Assembly (NCBI GenBank): GCA_905221605.1
Contig: CAJNDS010002667.1
Location: 22,252-86,251 of the forward strand
Origin: Symbiodinium natans
Taxonomy: Eukaryota; Sar; Dinophyceae; Suessiales; Symbiodiniaceae
DNA: 64,000 bases
Direction of reading: 5' to 3'
The notes under the pieces: model-generated
The model's input: only the letters and a program-made list of their open reading frames with translations
Told to the model about the DNA's origin: nothing
Database searches by the model: none
Translations under genes and position numbers: made by a program
Shown here: positions 24,278 to 35,639 of the stretch, in pieces
Numbering within the stretch: the stretch's first letter is position 1
How the letters are laid out: the number at the start of each line of letters is the position of its first letter

Positions 24278-24775
24278 ACGAGCCCAATGAATGAATGGAC
24301 ACCACGGGCTGTAAGCTTGGGCAGCGAGGTGGATTGGACAAGGCAAGGCGATCAAGATTCGTAATTCCGACGACAACGTCGATTCAAGCGTCCACTCTGG
24401 AAAAGCTCGTTTGCCAAGATGGAGCATGCAATCAAAAAACAATTAGGGCAAGAGAGCAGGACATAGATGGAACATTCCACATGCCAGGGTAGGATTCTTT
24501 AACAAGAACTTCGAACCACAAAGCCGTCAATCCCAGAAAGGAACCTTGAAGCCTCCTGTCCTGGAGCAGCGTGTCGGCCTCAGAAAGATCAGCTTTCTCG
24601 TATGGGAATCTCAAGGTTTGCTGGGGAGGTGCTAGTTTAATAAGTTGTGAGGAACTTTAAGATTGGGTTTCAATCTTTGCTTGGGCTCTCCGAAGCCTGA
24701 ACCTAAGCGGGCTTGGTAAGCGCAAGGGAGCCTGACTTGAGCATCGGGCTACCTAGTATGCTTGACGGTGTGGAG

Positions 24776-24882
24776 GGTGGGTGGGTGGGTGGGTGGGTGG
24801 GTGGGTGGATGGGTGGGTGGGTGGGTGGGTGGGTGTGTGTGTGTGTGTGGGTGGGTGGGTGGGTGGGTGTGGGTGGGTGGGT

Positions 24883-24925
<43 letters not shown>
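24776..24925. repeat. (GGGT)n and (GT)n compound microsatellite
   Basis: GGGT tetranucleotides, interrupted twice by GT runs, followed by a 35 bp (GT)n tail. The plus strand has many consecutive GGG runs spaced by one base, which is strong quadruplex-forming potential. Confidence 0.95.
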
Positions 24926-24927
<2 letters not shown>

Positions 24928-25281
24928 CCTTCTGCACAGGCAGGCGGTGCGGCAATTGGCCCCGTCACAGCAGCAGCAAAGTTCAGATGACCTTGATCAG
25001 ACATCTTTTCAACATACCTGGATCATGCACCAATCCAGTATACCCAAACGCCACAGACATGAATGATCGTCGATGACCGCATGCGGAAGCTGGCCATTAG
25101 CTTGTGTAGAGCATTTATCATGTCATCTATGTTCTGTTCTCCTTGCTCTGAATGCACGTGCCAGAACCAGAAACCGCCTTAAGTTTGATACCGGTTTGCT
25201 TTGAGTTTTGAAGACATACACGGCTGCCTAAATGTTTCTGCTCCTTCGTGCAGTTGACTCGAAGATTTTCAACCAAAACTT

Positions 25282-25866
25282 TTAATAACATAGCATACAA
25301 AGCTTGCAGACAGAGGCGGCCGATTGTTGGAAGTCAAAGCGCAGAGTATACTTCAAGGTAGCACATCTTCGGCCATCTGTTGTCCCAGGTAGGATGTCAT
25401 CTAGGTCACCACACCTGCTGCAACTAAACCATAAGTTGACGTCGTGCCTCTTTTCTTCTGTTTCTTGGGCGATGTGCCACGTCACATGGAACGCTCTCTT
25501 CTCTTCACGGAATGCGTGCAGCGCAGGACCGAGCCATTTGAGCGCCCATACGCTTTTCATGTTCATGTTCACTGTTGCCTTCCTGGTTTTACCTGCGCCT
25601 TTCCACGTTTCTCTCTGTTCCTTCTCTTCGGTCGCAAGGCGTGACAGGTTGCACGAGTCTTTGAGGTTGAAGCTTCTTGAAGAGTACGGAAGGCTGCTGA
25701 GTTGAGTGCAGGGGGCATTGCCATCAGTTGGATTCCCAGCAAGGGGGGGCTCAGACTGTGGGTTGATACGCTTGGAGACATTCAAGTGCGACCTGCACAA
25801 GTTTTCTCGCACACCGCAACAGACGATGCAGTGAGTAGAATATGACAACCTGTTCAGCAGGCTCAT
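25282..25866 (-). CDS. Candidate 3' coding region, cysteine-rich end
   Basis: A 194-codon frame whose last 130 codons look coding: SFNLKDSCNLSRLATEEKEQ, then VWALKWLGPALHAFREEKRA and FHVTWHIAQETEEKRHDVNL. It ends with two cysteine clusters, CSRC and CKLCMLC, before a TAA at 25282-25284. The spacing could suit a small metal-binding ribbon, but this is inference. Most codons there end in G or C. The overlapping plus frame (25304-25705) is Ser/Leu/Phe-rich, as expected of an antisense shadow. The 5' third is less convincing and may be intron. Not recognised. Confidence 0.45.
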   Translation of the reverse strand: MSLLNRLSYSTHCIVCCGVRENLCRSHLNVSKRINPQSEPPLAGNPTDGNAPCTQLSSLPYSSRSFNLKDSCNLSRLATEEKEQRETWKGAGKTRKATVNMNMKSVWALKWLGPALHAFREEKRAFHVTWHIAQETEEKRHDVNLWFSCSRCGDLDDILPGTTDGRRCATLKYTLRFDFQQSAASVCKLCMLCY

Positions 25867-25877
25867 CTGCGCGCACG

Positions 25878-25928
25878 CGTCTCTCTGTCTCTGTGTCTGT
25901 GTGTCTGTGTGTGTGTGTGTGTGTGTGC
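25878..25928. repeat. CTCTGT and (GT)n microsatellite
   Basis: TCTG/TGTC units grading into a pure (GT)n run. Confidence 0.9.
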
Positions 25929-26659
25929 GAGTAGTTCAAACCGGCACTACGTAACCCCAAGTAGGGCTTAATACGATTCAGGATTCAAGGTGCAGGTGCA
26001 GTCTTGCCTTTTCACGCACGAAACGGTCAGAAGCGTGCTGCTGCAGGAACCATTGGCAGGCAGAATCTCCTGACTTCATGAAACCACATTGCCTCCTCTC
26101 GCAAAGACTACGACTGTGCCATGCGCCCCGAAACCGTGCTACTAGAAAGTAGCCTCCTAAGCTTTTCAATACATGAGAGGTTGCGCACCGAACCTGAACC
26201 TTTGCGTACAGCTGAGACAGGATCTCTGAAAATGCTTCTGAAAGTCTAAGATGATGCTGCATAAAAGTATGCTGCTGCAAGACATACTACACACCATGGT
26301 GGGAGTAATGACTCTGCGGGACCGGGACCGCCAAAGCGCTGGCTGCAGCGTGTCGGGTCCAAGGTTTTAGGCTTATGGTACCTCCGGGTTCCCCCCTTAA
26401 CCCTGAGCTGAAGCTCAGACTTAACCTAAGCTTTTGAAGTTGGGGGCTCAGGGTTTGCAATCGCTTGCGGATTTGGATCCTCTCGCACCTTGCGTGCCCC
26501 AAAGGCTCGCAAAACTTTACCAAACCTAAACTCCACATCCTGATACTGAAAAAACTGGCCTGAGCAGCTTCAAACGTGTATTAGGCGGGTTTGGGCATAC
26601 CCACATGCACCTTAGATGAGGCTCATGTTTGCTTTTGTTTTTGTGGAAAGTGGTGTGAA

Positions 26660-27080
26660 TTCTGAGGACACGAATTCGTGCCCATCAAGACCATTGGGAA
26701 TTATGCTCGCTGCCGTGGTGTGCCCCCTTCAAACATGCTTGACGTCAGCCACCTCTTCTCTGGGAAGATTGCCGTGCTCTGGGGCCATGTACGCTGTGCA
26801 ATGGCTAATGGCTTGTGTTGCTGTCCATGCCCATGCTTTTTTGTCGACGTCCAAACTTTGGTCACACCTTCCTGGTTGCAACTGGGAGACGCTTCGGGGT
26901 CATGCTCGACATTTGTTTCTTCTGTTTCGCGAGGCCAAGTGCTTTGGCGGAAGGGGCAGGGAAACTCCTTACTGACGAGCGCCACTTGCATGTGCCTTGA
27001 TCTTTTGAACGGTCGGGCGTTGCCGAATGGGTAGTCGACTACCGAGCATTCTCCGCCACAGCGGCAGAAGCATGCACAGG
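26660..27080 (+). pseudogene. Possible decayed or multi-exon coding region
   Basis: One plus frame reads GHEFVPIKTIGNYARCRGVP and FSGKIAVLWGHVRCAMAN (26664-26815). A different plus frame reads SALAEGAGKLLTDERHLHVP, then a TGA, then SFERSGVAEWVVDYRAFSAT up to a good donor (CACAG|GTGAGG at about 27080). A pyrimidine-rich acceptor (TTCTTCTGTTTCGCGAG) lies near 26932. The minus strand (26701-27108) is also open with an ATG. So this is either exons joined by introns I did not resolve, or a degraded gene with one stop and one frameshift. No family recognised. Confidence 0.3.
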
Positions 27081-27242
27081 TGAGGGCTTCGGCCCACAAG
27101 CTCGCCATGAAGGACTGAGCATGTCACTTATGAGAGTTTTCCTTGTACATGCCAACGGCTCAACTTCCCGTCTCTACTCTTAAGAACCTGGCTTCTTCAC
27201 CTTTCGAAGCCTGCTTTTCGGTGTTCTGTCTATGCGCTTTCC

Positions 27243-27486
27243 TTGATTGTCGCCGCGAAAGCTGGCCCTGCCAGAATTTTCGCGACGGTATGCGACGGTA
27301 AAGCGAGGCACTTCACAACCTTCTTACCACCACAAGAAGTCCACAAGCTCATCCTAAGTCCAAAGCCCCAAAAGCCTATATGGTCGGATCTGAGGGCATG
27401 GAGATCCAAACACGCAGCCAGATCTTCAGTGGTCCCAAAGGTCACTCTTCAAGGACCAGATGGACCCCGAAAGGATGTTACAGCTA
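27243..27486 (+). CDS. Weak candidate exon, strand undecided
   Basis: The plus strand reads AGPARIFATVCDGKARHFTT and FLPPQEVHKLILSPKPQKP. The minus strand over the same DNA reads VVKCLALPSHTVAKILAGPA. Both look protein-like, so the strand cannot be settled by eye. Confidence 0.25.
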
Positions 27487-28990
27487 GGTTCAGGATTCAG
27501 GACCTTCAGGGTTTTTTTTGGATTCTTTGAAGCCCATGGTGCAAGCTGCCTGCGCCCCAGTCCCAGTCGTACTCATGTCCTTATCTAGGGGTCCACTTGA
27601 GTCCCAGGTTGTGAAACACTTTGGCTTGTAGAGGGAGCTGAGCTCAGCAGTTCCCGGGCGATGGGCTGCGCATGAATTCTGACTCAATTCGGGCCTATCG
27701 ACTGGTGACTTCAGAGGGAACTTGAGGCAAACTTGCCCGGAGCCCGGGACTGCTGGGACCCTACCTCTCCTTCAAGTTTGAGTGCTTCAGCGTGTCAGCA
27801 AACTGCACGCAAAGCATGCGTGCAAGGTAGCCCTTCAATCCGTCTGGCATCTGCTTCCTCACATTCTGAGGGCAGTTTGAGGTTGGGGGTGAGGAGGAGA
27901 CAACAAAAACAATTGACACGATTTGCTGAGGGTCGTTAGGGTTTGAGGCTGCAGAGTTTTGAGTCCGAGAGATTTCGCTCTTTTGGGGCTCGTCGTCTTA
28001 GAATGATATATCGTTTCAGGATGTCGCAGGTTAGGAGGCAGGAGGTTGACAGTTTCATAGCTTCATACAGCTTCGATCTCTGAGTTGTCGTGTGATGTCC
28101 CAGAGTCCACCCCGGCTGATCTTGCCACTCGTCATAGCGGAGGATCCAGACCTCGTAGGGCTTTCAATCATGCGATGCTTTCTACAGGCTACACGGGGGG
28201 CTGTTCATCAACTCTGTATAGGTCGAAAAATCCCCAGAACCCTAAACAACAAAGTGCGCTTCATCGTAACATGCCGAAGCCGATCGAACTGTGCCTGCCT
28301 TGAGGCTTGTTTTCGCTGAGGCCTGTCATGTTCAAGCCTGTCCGACTCTTTTTCTTAATGCTGAACAACCTCTCAGAAGTCTCGAGATACCCAAACACCT
28401 CTGGAACCTGCGACGGGCCCAGACAGCGTATCCTCGACAGCCCCTCCAGCAAGCCCAAATCAACACGAATGTGGACCCCCTAAAGTCTTATCAGATATGT
28501 GCCACCCTAAAACCCAGTCCGAGAGCCTCAGCAGGCGGATTCATCAAAGATGACACCTTGTCGAGACTAGCGTTTTAGAGCGGAATGCTCAGAGCTTAAG
28601 GCTCAGGCAGGTTTGCAGTTGAGAATCACGCACCCAATCCCCAGAGGCCCTAAAGCCTGATGCCCAAGGCCATCTCCGAACAACATGTCAAGTTGGATCT
28701 GTTAGGCTTGCGCCAGAACTTGCAGTTTCACTGGTGTCTCCGTGATTCCTTCCGTGCCTGCGAAAAGCTTCGAGGTTCAAGTTCAAGGCACCTTTGCCGA
28801 ACAAAGCCCTCAAACCTCAGGTTAAAAAGCAAAATCAGGCAAGAGACCATCAATTTTGGCTCCAGCTGCTCATCGATGCGCTGCCTCCATGGAAAGTTTG
28901 GCACTCCTTGATGTTTGAGATCCGTCTGGGATTTCGATCCCCTCGAGACACCAGGAAAACACTGCATTTTTTGGCTTTCGAGGTTCCGTT
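27487..28990. other. No gene supported
   Basis: Unremarkable sequence with short frames on both strands. Confidence 0.4.
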
Positions 28991-28991
28991 G

Positions 28992-29056
28992 TCTAGACAT
29001 AGTTGCATGCATGCATGCATACACACAAACACACAAACCGCCACACAAACACGCGG
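28992..29056. repeat. (GCAT)n and CA-rich simple repeat
   Basis: GCATGCATGCATGCAT followed by imperfect ACACAAAC units. Confidence 0.85.
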
Positions 29057-29128
29057 AGTCTGGAAGGTTTCAGAAAAGGCCCGGCAGCATGCAATGCACC
29101 GCATGTGCCGTTGTAAGGCCCAGCCCAC

Positions 29129-29208
29129 CTGTGGAACTTGAAGAAGGTCTCGATGCCCGCCACATGGCCCGGCCTCGCCAGTTGGATTCGCCAGCGGGCT
29201 TCGCCAAT
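29129..29208 (-). CDS. Candidate 80 bp internal exon
   Basis: Bounded by a pyrimidine-rich acceptor (GGGGCTTTTTGAG, exon from 29208) and a donor (CCACAG|GTGGGC, exon to 29129). It reads IGEARWRIQLARPGHVAG and IETFFKFH, with about 20 of 25 codons ending in G or C. It starts in phase 0, matching the phase-0 end of the minus-strand exon at 30086, so the two may belong to one gene with an intron of about 0.9 kb. The surrounding minus frame is open for 179 codons. Confidence 0.45.
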
Positions 29209-30085
29209 CTCAAAAAGCCCCAAAGGCCCTAATCGAGGCCCTAACCCCTTTGTTGGGTTGGAGTTTGGGGACTTTGCGATTCTTTGCGGCCTTATTTGCG
29301 GTCTCAGGGTTCCAAGGTTTGGGGCTCGTAGGAGTGTCTTGGCTTCGAAGGCTTTTGGCTCGAGGCCTTGGAACTTCGACAGACTCGGGAGCTCCTGAAG
29401 CAGAGCCCGGAAACCACTAAGCACATAGAATGGTTGCAGGCTGCAGCACACTTTCGGAGGATAGAAAGTACCAGCGCTGTACTGCATTGCAAGCATCCGC
29501 TTGCGATATCGGGAGTGCATTAGGACTAGCACATAGCTATGAAAGCAAGGCTTTGCACTTCGACCCGTTCCTTCGTTTTGAACCGTAGATGCAAGAACAA
29601 AGAAAGAACAAGTGGCAGCAAATCAGAACGAGTCTCTCATGGCTACTTCCCTTGTTGAGAGAATTTCAGTTATTGAAGCATTGCATAGCAGCATCTGTTT
29701 TGCGCTCTTCAGATGCTTGCTAGGAGTAGTTAAATGAGCAGCGCACATCCTTTGTTGAAACCAGCTAGTGGAAACTTGGTCTGCGCCTCTCCCCGGCCTT
29801 GCAACTGTGTACTCCCACCATCAAGCCTGGAAAGATGCACAAACACCTGAGTCCCCCAAAATCTTGCCAAGCCGCCCGGGCTCTGAAACCCCTAAAGGCC
29901 TCAACCCCCAAAAGCCTGAAGCCCTGAGCCCGACTTTCTTCCAGGCGGCGGGTAGCGGGCGAGAAGTCGCTTACCCTGGCGGAAGCCTTGCCACATCTCT
30001 TCTACATCTCTTCCATCCCGTTTATGTTCTTTTGTGCGAAAGTCCTTCGTGAGCTGCAGACGTAAACCCTACACATCCCTGCACC

Positions 30086-30268
30086 TTGCCGGAACACTCT
30101 AAGACTTGCTTGAAGCCGCTTTGCAGCCTCTTATCCAGGTGTTCATACTTCGAGGGTTGCTCTCCTTGCCTCTCCGTGTGGAATCTTCGCTCTGTCTCAG
30201 AAGTCCCAAGCCGACCCTGGCACCCACCAAACACCAACTCTTCAGGGATCCAGGCTTCGAGACAAGGA
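30086..30268 (-). CDS. Candidate internal exon, unknown protein
   Basis: Within a 168-codon minus frame (30022-30528). A likely acceptor is TTGTCTCGAAG, and the exon then reads WIPEELVFGGCQGRLGTSET, GEQPSKYEHLDKRLQSGF and KQVLECSGK to a donor (GGCAAG|GTGCAG at 30086/30085). Codons favour G/C in the third position and the composition is that of a folded, charged protein. It ends in phase 0. The plus strand is open but Ser/Leu/Arg-rich. No family recognised. Confidence 0.45.
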
Positions 30269-30603
30269 CTGCTAGGGTTCAAGGGTTGCGTTCGGGACCT
30301 AGGGCGTTTTGCTGTGAGGTTCAGGGTGTTCTCAATGTTGAGTGTCGAAATTAAGTTATCAAGTTTTCCCAGAGCAGTCAGTGCAAGCGGCTGAAGGCGG
30401 AGTGGGTTTCGAACACGTCGGGCTTCTCCTTGGCACTGCGTGTCGTCTAGACCCCAACGCCCACAAACCGTGAGCCTGGAGCCCAGCCGGGAATTGCTCG
30501 AATCCCTGAAGAAAACTCGAGAGCACAAGTCCGAAGCTCAAAATCAAAAACCTGCGGCGTGAAAAGCCCTCTAGGGTGAGTGTCAAGTTTACCCAGCGCA
30601 GTT

Positions 30604-30740
30604 CTAATCTAGCCGATAGGAGGCGTTGTTCCTCCTTAATCGCCCAGCCCAGAGCTCGCAGGCGAGCTGGAACCTCCACACGAGGTCGCCGGCGAATGTT
30701 GTGATGAGTGATGACGGCTCGCTATTCTGCAGCGGCTCTG
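30604..30740 (-). CDS. Candidate 3' exon, unknown protein
   Basis: Reads SSLITTFAGDLVWRFQLACE and then LWAGRLRRNNASYRLD before a TAG. The great majority of codons end in G or C. An alternative minus frame over the same DNA (VPARLRALGWAIKEEQRLLS) ends at a donor-like TGG|GTAAAC and is nearly as good. It lies upstream of the exons at 30086 and 29129 on the same strand, so the alternative frame could instead feed into that gene. Confidence 0.4.
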
Positions 30741-30754
30741 GTTGCATAGAAACT

Positions 30755-30995
30755 GCGCATGGATGCGCTGGTAGCATGCGATTCCCTACTTGCATGGACC
30801 CTATCATGATTGCAATCATGATTGCGCGGCGGTTGGGGTCTGGATGCTTTGCAAATTGGATGCTCTGGTAGCAAAGATGCGCTGGCATCATGGATGTTGG
30901 CATGGCTGCCGGGAAGCATAGATGATGCTCCTATACTCTCAGGTTACGATATGTTGTGATGCCCGCGGCATGAATGCCATGCTGGCATGGATGCT
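30755..30995. repeat. Degenerate ATGC-rich tandem-like repeat
   Basis: Variants of GGATGCTCTGGTAGCA and TGCTGGCATGGATG recur five or more times. A 12-base direct duplication, ATCATGATTGCA, lies at 30803-30826. Confidence 0.55.
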
Positions 30996-32961
30996 CGTGC
31001 AACAAGGAAGTGAACCTGGTGAGAGCATGAAATACTTTGAAATGTAGCGAACCAAGCTTGCTTTTGGGCAGGTTCAGGCCAATGGAGGTCCATTTAATTC
31101 TGGGTTGGAGGTGAAGGGTCGACGGGGATCCCACGTGCAAGCAGTGGACCCCAAAATCAGGCCACTGCACCCGTTCATTGTACAAGTAGCCTAATTCTTG
31201 TGACTTGTGCCGGCGAACCAGCTGGACCATGTGTGCTCGCACTGCTGCAAAGAACTGGCTGCCAGCTACCACTCAGCCTGTGAACCCAATTTTCAACAGG
31301 ATAACGTACGTGTACAATAGTGTCACAAGAGCATGTAGGGATCTAGGGCCCAGAGATGTCCAGGGATAGAGCCGACGTCAGCTGGGTTAGAGGAGTCCGG
31401 ACAGGTTAAATCCAGCTTCCTAATCGGACTCAGCGCTTGTAGGGTGGCCCATCACTTGGGTCTTAGAATTGAAGGGTGCCAGGATGAAAGTTTCGGAGCT
31501 GCGAATTTAGGCAAGAGTCCGCGACGGGAACGATCTTCACCATGGACAGTGCTCCCCTCATGATAAAGCACATTGTCCGACCTTAGACGAGCACCCACAA
31601 ATGCCCTCACCAAGACAATTCTGAAACTTCATTTCGTGCCCCCTTGGCAGTTTTCAACATCAGGGCCCCGATCTTTTTTGAAGAGAAAAACAAGCGCTGT
31701 GTGGGCTAGCGCTGCCGCTCTCTGCCTATGCAGGCACGCCGGAATCTGGACTCCAGCCCGAAGTTGGATCGGCTTTGGCCATTTTGAATGGCTTAGAGTT
31801 GTTAGGACTTGCGGTTCCAGGCGGTTTAGACCCAGGTCGCGATGATCTTAAGTGTCACTCAGGTACGGAACGGAACAGATTTGGGGCGCCGATTTGGAGG
31901 CTAAAGAGCCCGCCGCCCTTTCCTGCCCCAGGGGCTCATGCTCGGAAGCTCGTCTGAGAGGTTTTTGCCAGCATTCTGGTTCCTCGGATGCAGTGAAGCT
32001 GGAAACAGGCACTCGCACCGATTTCCCATAAACACCTGACAAGCTCTAAACGGCTTGGGTGGAAACTCCAAAACAAACCAACGCAAGGTTCTCACATCTG
32101 CGGCATCCCGCAACGATTTGGGACTACCGGCTTTGAGCCGCTAGCTGTGGCCTCTCGCACTCCTCTGAGCCCCCTTTGAACCCGGCTCTGCGGCTTTGCC
32201 TGGAGAAACGACAAGCAAGAGAGGTGCAGGGTAGGGGCTGCTGGGGTTTAGGGTTTGGGTTCCTGTTGATTATTTCGGTTGGGGTTCACCCGACCAGCTG
32301 CTCAATCAAGTTGAAAAAAACACCATCTTCAAAGGCGTAATGAAGCCCTTTAAATGCTGGCCACGATGCTCCAAAACCTGACAAAAGGGTTTCAGCTGAG
32401 CCATCACGCCAAAGGGAAGATCGTTCCTGAGGTTCCAGCTGCAAGGCAGCCAGTTGCAAAGTAGAAGCTCAGGCTTATGTCGGTGTGCTTGGGATTCCGA
32501 TTTGGGCAGAAGACCCAACAGACTTGCAATTTTGCCACTTTAGGACGGAGGATTGATTGCTCGGTTTCCCTAAGCCCCATGTGCTACCATGCGTTGTTTT
32601 CAAGCCTCTGAGCACTAGGCGGGGACTGGAGCGGCGTCAGGAAGGAGACAACATTTTGAGGTGGCGACATCTCAATCCAAAACTCCATTGCGCCACCAAA
32701 CATGAGACACAACACCACCATCCGCAGCCCTCCAAACCTAACAGCTGGGCTTTCAACTCTACACTGTACCTGCTGTCACGACTTCTGAGGTCTCCGAAAA
32801 TTTCTATTCTGAGCTTAGCAGGTCTGCAAGCCGACGTAGACCCTCCTGATTCCGTGAGCCCTTCAACGAACGAATTCCAAAAAACCCGAAGACTCCAAAT
32901 CGTGAAGCCCTAGACCTTGAAGCCAAAAATCTACCCACAAGTCCACTCCTCAAAAAACATG
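30996..32961. other. No gene supported
   Basis: Short frames only; a telomere-like GGGTTTAGGGTTTGGG fragment lies near 32243. Sequences beginning CATGTG at 32579 and 33058 resemble each other over about 35 bp. Confidence 0.4.
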
Positions 32962-33059
32962 TGGGTAGTTCCCTAAATTAGGCGCTTGGGGATCCTTTTT
33001 ATGAGGTGCCGTACTACCTAGGCGACTCACAAAGGGACCCTAATTTAGAGAACGACCCA
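32962..33059. repeat. Fold-back inverted repeat
   Basis: Arms at 32962-32982 and 33039-33059 are reverse complements at 19 of 21 positions (core CTAAATTAGG), separated by 56 bp. It could be a small fold-back element or the hairpin of a structured transcript. No target-site duplication was recognised. Confidence 0.6.
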
Positions 33060-33481
33060 TGTGGTATCATGCGGTGCTTCCCAGGCTCATGATCTCAAAG
33101 GCCGCCTCCGAGAGCCGGCTCTGGCTACCTTCGACCACTGCACGGTACCTGGGCGTTTTCTCAGGCTTTGAGAGACGGACTCAACGTCAACTTGCCAACC
33201 TTCATGTTTTGTCAGGCACAAAGGGTGTTGAAAGACGACTGAAGGCATACATGCTTTACTTCTCGGTGTTAGGTAGAAGCTAGACAGCTAGACTGTCGCT
33301 TCAGGTTCAGAGGAGCTAGCTGGGGTTTCCCATTGAACTTCATCGAAACTCAAACCTTCAACCCCAAAACCCGAACCCGGTTCCCAGGAAGTTTGTCGCG
33401 GGCCCGGAGCACGTGCTGCTGGTGCAATGCGCAACAGTGAAGTGCCGGCTTTCAAGTGCGTGAAAGCATAAACACACATTA

Positions 33482-33513
33482 CCCCCCCCCCCCCCCCCAA
33501 AAAAAAAAAAAAA
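33482..33513. repeat. C17-A15 homopolymer junction
   Basis: Seventeen C followed directly by fifteen A. Homopolymers of this length are error-prone in assembly. Confidence 0.95.
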
Positions 33514-33950
33514 CTCCACAACACAAACTCCGGTGCTTTTGGCAGTGTGGGTCGCATGATGCAGGAGACCCCTGATTTAATCTCGGGATGCCTTTCCCAG
33601 AGTAACAAGCAAAATGGCCAGGCTTCCGTACGCGTACAGGCATGGTCCCGAAAAATCACGCAAAAAAGGCAATGCAGAATCCGCACGCCTTCAGCCCCAA
33701 AGACGGACTCCATGTTACGTGCCAGCCATCAAAGCCCACATGTCCTTGAAGCCGCAACCCATAGCCGCACATTTCCTTCTGAGGGTTTAGGACAGGTTGG
33801 GCGGGGGTTGGGGGCCATCCTAAGGCAGAACGTCTTCCTGCTTGGACATCGATGTTGGTTCGAAGTATTGACGCAAGAAGCCCTTGTGGTTTGATGGGCT
33901 TCTACTTTGGGACTATTCTCAGCCTTCTTGAAGCCCCCCAAACACGCTTT

Positions 33951-34088
33951 AAGTCCAAGGCGCTCGCGCATGTAGTCTTCCAGAGGAGGGCTGGGCGCCA
34001 GGAGATCATAGCTGAAGTTTCTCACGAGGTACTCGTCGCAGTAGTCAAGGCAGTCCGTTTCATGGAAGAAGGCGTCCTCAACAGAAGT
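33951..34088 (-). CDS. Candidate internal exon, acidic globular segment
   Basis: Starts after GGGGCTTTCAG (exon from 34088) and reads SVEDAFFHETDCLDYCDEYL, then VRNFSYDLLAPSPPLEDYMR and ERLGL. By hand count 31 of 43 codons end in G or C. The 3' end is uncertain; a GC-type donor (AAG|GCTGAG) near 33925 is possible. The reverse strand is also open (33852-34280) but with less natural composition. No family recognised and partner exons not found. Confidence 0.45.
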
Positions 34089-34935
34089 CTGAAAGCCCCG
34101 ACCCCCACTTTCTTTCATGCTGAACCACTCGCAACCCTGAGCATGCAAAACCCCAATAAATCCTCAAGGCAAGACCTCCGTGAACATCAGCTTCGAAACC
34201 CTGACAGCCTGAACACGACCAGCAAAAGCAGCACAGAAAATGCACCTTTTGAGACAACAACTACAGTATTTACTATATAGGTTGCAAGAAGCACTATCAA
34301 TGAACAGACCACCTCGCAAAATCCTCAAAGAGTGCTTCCCAAAAAAAACCAAGACGAAGCAAACTCCCCAAAATCCAGGGCCGGAGGCGCCGGATGGGTG
34401 TCGTTGTTCGGTGTCTCAGGGTCGAGGTATTCCAGCGACTCGCTGACGAAGCTCCACCTGTGCAGGGTTCGGATCGAGGCTTGAGGAGCTTGGCACTTCG
34501 GCTTTTGTGTTTAATGTTGGTACGAGATTCTGCTGTCGGATTTGAGGTTGGGGGCGCGCATGACGTCTTCGAATCAGTGTGGGGATAAGGCTTTTGGGCT
34601 TTATGGGTTTAGGTCTTTAACTCTTGGGTTTGAGTATGCTATATCTTTTAGGGGTTCTGGTGTTCTTCCCAAAAAGGCCAAGGGACCATATTGGGGTCCA
34701 TACTTTGAACGGTTTGCTCTCAAATGAGTCTTGGGCGGGGACAAAGAATCTTGGCTTTCTTGGTGCAGCTGTTCTCATTTTGGGCTTCAGATCTGTGAGT
34801 CATCTGTTTTCGGAACCCCGCCACCGCAACCCCTCCACACCCCCCCCTCGCCCCGCACCACCCAAAAACAACTGAGGGTTCAGGCAATGGAAACAAGTTC
34901 TGCGGTCTGGCAAAGCTCTCGCAACAGCTAACAAA

Positions 34936-35102
34936 GTGAACGAAGTGCGTGAATATAATAATAGGGTGAGAACGAAGTACACCTTTCTAAACTTTAGAAT
35001 ATTGGAAATTCATAGATTTTATAATCTACAACTTGTTTATGGGCATGTTCTTGAAATCTTATGGTTATTTATCTTTCTAGTCTTTTATCTCTCACTTCGT
35101 TC
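34936..35102. repeat. A+T-rich island with inverted ends
   Basis: A segment of clearly lower GC than its surroundings. It begins with GTGAACGAAGTGCG (34936-34949) and ends with CTCACTTCGTTC (35091-35102); the ends share GAACGAAGTG in inverted orientation. A further AACGAAGTA lies at about 34974. Size and structure suit a miniature inverted-repeat element, but no target duplication was confirmed. Confidence 0.5.
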
Positions 35103-35262
35103 CTAATTTTGTTTCGTTCAATCGCTCGCACTAAGCCTAGACAGCTCATGTCAAGCGTACGCGAACGTTAACAAACTGCGAATATCGTCTGAACCGTCTA
35201 ACCCTATAGCCTTTGAATTTCGCCCAGGTGCTGGTTGTTCTGGATACGCAGCAAGAAATCTT

Positions 35263-35336
35263 TTGATGGCCGCTGGATTGCTCCTACCAGGGGCTCTGGG
35301 TAGCGTTCTCCATCTGGCTCTCGGGTCTTCTCAGGT
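35263..35336 (+). CDS. Possible first exon with signal-like N-terminus
   Basis: From ATG at 35266 it reads MAAGLLLPGALGSVLHLALG, a short hydrophobic leader, then reaches a donor-like TCTCAG|GTCAGC near 35335. The frame stays open to 35601 but becomes proline-rich and less natural. Low confidence. Confidence 0.25.
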
Positions 35337-35639
35337 CAGCAGCCCTCAAACCTTGAAGCGGTCAAGCCGACCACAACCCTACAATCCATACCTTGAAGAC
35401 CAAGCACCTACAAATGCCCAAGTATCCGTCATTCCCGAAGGCTTAGAGGATCAGAGTGCAGAGTCGAGGGCTCAGAGGGACGGGGGAAGAACTGAGAGGC
35501 CCCAAACACCCTTCGGACCCTATCCCTACCAACCTCGAACCCAAAGCTTGCTGCAAAGCCGGCAACCCTCGAAACATTCTCGAGCACCTGATAGGACCTG
35601 ATGGGATTTAGGCTTTCCGGCGGGCTTTCTGAAGCCGAC

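Noticed and set aside
31775-31800. GGCCATTTTGAATGGCTTAG resembling a spliced-leader sequence
   Set aside because: Matches only with an insertion and several mismatches; best explained by chance.
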